45,008 bases of DNA from Niabella drilacis (GTDB lineage: Bacteria > Bacteroidota > Bacteroidia > Chitinophagales > Chitinophagaceae): NCBI RefSeq assembly GCF_900101395.1, contig NZ_FMZO01000001.1, forward strand, positions 460,892 to 505,899, given 5' to 3'. Each line of letters begins with the position of its first letter. The stretch's first letter is position 1. The position numbers and the translations under genes were made by a program. Under the pieces are notes generated by a model. The model made no database searches. It had not been told where the DNA came from and saw nothing but the letters and a program-made list of their open reading frames with translations. Below, piece by piece: positions 43,307-45,008 of this stretch.

Positions 43307-43333
43307 TAAAAAAAGCCTATCATTTTGATAGGC
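43307..43333 (-). terminator. Terminator of the NtrC-type regulator gene
   Basis: GCCTATCA (43315-43322) pairs perfectly with TGATAGGC (43326-43333) around TTT, and on the - strand it is followed by a run of T. It separates the regulator gene from the kdp structural genes, so these need their own promoter. Confidence 0.85.
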
Positions 43334-43454
43334 GGCATTCTCAAAATGAGAAATACACTAAGATCTGAACAGCCGGGAGATACAGCGGCCGTGAGGCTTT
43401 TAAAGCGCAGTCGAATGCAGCACGGTAATAAACAGTGGCTGGAAATACCGGGGA

Positions 43455-44798
43455 TTATAACCGGTACTCATCAATTTTCCGGTACAGGGTGGCTACGCCG
43501 ATTTCGAGGATGCGGGCGGCTTCTGCTTTATTGCCTTTGGTAAATTGCAGGATACGGCGGATATGGTTTTTCTCCATAGAGGCCAGCGACGAAGGATTTT
43601 CTCCCGCGTCGGCCCCCGGATGCTGGTATTGTTGAATTTCGAGCGGAAGGTCGTCTACATGCAGTTCATCATCCTGCATCAGGATCACGCTGCGTTCAAT
43701 GCTGTTCTTCAATTCCCGTATATTGCCCGGCCAGTTGTAGTTTTCCAGGGCGCGGAATGCTTCCGGTGAAATGTGGAGCAATTTCCGGTTGGTTTTTTCG
43801 GCAAAGAAACGGAGGTAGAAAACCGCTAGTTCTTTGATGTCTTTTTTTCGCTCCCGCAGTGCCGGAAGATTGATCTTAAAGGTAGAAATCCGGTAATAAA
43901 GATCTTCCCGGAATTGCCCGCTTTCAATTTCCTTCAGCAAATTGCGGTTGGTAGCGGCCAGCAGCCGCAGGTTGATCTTTGTGGGCCTGGTTTCACCAAT
44001 TTTAATAAATTCGCCGGATTCCAGTACCCGCAGCAGTTTTGCCTGCAGGTCGGTGGCCATTTCGCCGATCTCATCCAGGAACAGGGTGCCGTTATGGGCT
44101 TCCTCCAGCAGACCCGCCTGGTCTTTTACCGCGCCGGTAAAGGACCCCGCCCGGTGTCCAAAGAGTTCTCCTTCCAGCAGTTCGCGGCTAAACGCTGCAC
44201 AGTTGATGGCCACAAAGCTTTTATTTTTACGGTTACTGGCCTCGTGTATGGCTCTTGCAAACACTTCTTTGCCCGTGCCGGTTTCCCCGGTAAATAAAAC
44301 GGTGGCATCGGTAGGGGCCACTTTTCTGCCAAAAAGAACGGCTTGTTGTATGGCTTCAGAATGACCGATAACACTGTCGAACGAATATTTGTTACCAAGC
44401 TGTTGCTCCAGTTGCTGTACTCTTTTATGAAGGGCGGCCTTTTCCAAGGCCCGGTTCAGCAGCGGAATGATCCGGTTATTGTCATCTCCCTTTGTAATAT
44501 AGTCAAAAGCCCCATTTTTAATGGCCTGCACGCCATCGGGGATATTGCCATAGGCGGTGAGCAGGATCACTTCTGTTTGCGGGGCCTGGGCTTTTATTTT
44601 CTTTACCAGTTCCACACCATTATCGTCCGGAAGCTTTACATCGCAGAGGACCACATCCGCGCCGGTTTTTTCCAGTAATTTCAGTCCGGAGCGGCCATCG
44701 CCCGCCTGAAACACCTCAAATCCTTCGAGTGTGATGATGCGGGAAAGTAGCTGTCTTAATTTTTCTTCATCATCAATGATCAGTACGCTGTGCTTCAT
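43455..44798 (-). CDS. NtrC-family sigma-54 response regulator upstream of kdp
   Basis: The 447-aa regulator has a receiver domain with acidic Asp9-Asp10, phosphoacceptor Asp53, Thr81 and Lys103. The AAA+ domain has Walker A GETGTGKE at 171-178, GSFTGA at 218-223 and Walker B LDEIGE at 241-246. A Fis-type helix-turn-helix ends the protein (KAEAARILEIGVATLYRKI). It lies upstream of the kdp genes on the same strand and probably takes the place of the OmpR-type KdpE, receiving phosphate from the histidine kinase at 33585-35312. Sigma-54 control of kdp is inference: no matching promoter was seen. Confidence 0.92.
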   Translation of the reverse strand: MKHSVLIIDDEEKLRQLLSRIITLEGFEVFQAGDGRSGLKLLEKTGADVVLCDVKLPDDNGVELVKKIKAQAPQTEVILLTAYGNIPDGVQAIKNGAFDYITKGDDNNRIIPLLNRALEKAALHKRVQQLEQQLGNKYSFDSVIGHSEAIQQAVLFGRKVAPTDATVLFTGETGTGKEVFARAIHEASNRKNKSFVAINCAAFSRELLEGELFGHRAGSFTGAVKDQAGLLEEAHNGTLFLDEIGEMATDLQAKLLRVLESGEFIKIGETRPTKINLRLLAATNRNLLKEIESGQFREDLYYRISTFKINLPALRERKKDIKELAVFYLRFFAEKTNRKLLHISPEAFRALENYNWPGNIRELKNSIERSVILMQDDELHVDDLPLEIQQYQHPGADAGENPSSLASMEKNHIRRILQFTKGNKAEAARILEIGVATLYRKIDEYRL

Positions 44799-44814
44799 TG
44801 TAAAAAACTTGAAG

Positions 44815-44822
44815 CAAAAGTA
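44815..44822 (-). promoter_or_regulatory. -7 element TACTTTTG for the regulator gene
   Basis: The - strand reads TACTTTTG, a TAnnTTTG match, 16 bases upstream of the regulator start codon. Beyond it, to the end of the window at 45008, no gene is seen. Confidence 0.4.
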
Positions 44823-45008
44823 ACGGAATAATTGGAGGGTTGTTTTTAGAAAGGATAACAGGTTTGAGCGTTGCGGTAATCAATTCTGTAGGCCTACCCC
44901 GGTGCTGCCGCTATAGCATTTCTTAAGCGTGTGGCCCCATAAAATACAGGTGTAAAAATAGCTATTGGCTTATAAAAAAAGCCCGGTATCTCTGCTGAGT
45001 TTATTTGC

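Noticed and set aside
43187-43454. Sigma-54 promoter for kdp
   Set aside because: I looked on the - strand for GG-N10-GC with TGGCAC/TTGC similarity and found none, although the upstream regulator is of the sigma-54 type.

Overview
The window reads as chromosomal DNA of an aerobic Bacteroidota bacterium, most likely family Chitinophagaceae. Supporting signs are a fused SecDF, a TonB-dependent receptor with an N-terminal carboxypeptidase-regulatory-like domain, a BBP2-type porin, a split KdpD, YkuK and aerotolerance genes, start sites without clear Shine-Dalgarno sequences, and TAnnTTTG promoter elements. The genus cannot be fixed from the sequence. No rRNA, tRNA, CRISPR array, prophage or complete insertion sequence was seen.

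Layout. 1-117 is the 3' end of an unidentified + strand gene. 442-7368 (- strand) holds a DUF6807/PmoA-like exported protein, a TonB-dependent siderophore-type receptor and secDF. 7601-14568 (+ strand) holds a class I aminotransferase, a TPR sensor histidine kinase without a response regulator, a prolyl oligopeptidase and a YeiH-family transporter. 14569-16517 is a gene-poor scar: a MITE-like palindrome with TAA target duplications, GC-rich nested palindromes and a 5'-truncated IS1182-type transposase. 16518-20985 (- strand) is an envelope cluster: miaB, a sigma-54 activator, lptE, a TPR-like protein and secG. 21330-24864 holds a YkuK RNase H-like gene, a fatty acid desaturase and NAD synthetase. 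25068-29054 (+ strand) is a short aerotolerance (Bat) operon: moxR, DUF58, a BatD-like gene and batA. Aquaporin, an octaheme cytochrome-TPR fusion and endonuclease V follow. 33585-44798 (- strand) is a kdp potassium-uptake locus: an NtrC-type regulator, a 27-aa membrane peptide, kdpF, kdpA, kdpB, kdpC, a BBP2 porin, a kinase-less KdpD sensor and a separate histidine kinase.

How the genes work together. KdpFABC forms the high-affinity K+ pump. KdpD-N, the HAMP-PAS histidine kinase and the NtrC-type regulator probably sense and control K+ supply. The porin may provide the outer-membrane route. SecDF, SecG and LptE support protein export and lipopolysaccharide assembly. MoxR, DUF58, the BatD-like protein and BatA form a chaperone/VWA envelope-stress module.

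The most unusual feature is a family of degenerate repeats with a strict 7-bp period (GTGANNN, GTTNTTN and CTGANNN units). They fill many intergenic gaps, including the junctions kdpF/kdpA, kdpA/kdpB and kdpB/kdpC and the leaders of moxR and the DUF58 gene. Between kdpA and kdpB they flank a divergently oriented four-helix-bundle (23S rRNA intervening-sequence-type) gene. That block looks like an insertion into the operon and is the best candidate for an undescribed repeat/protein system.
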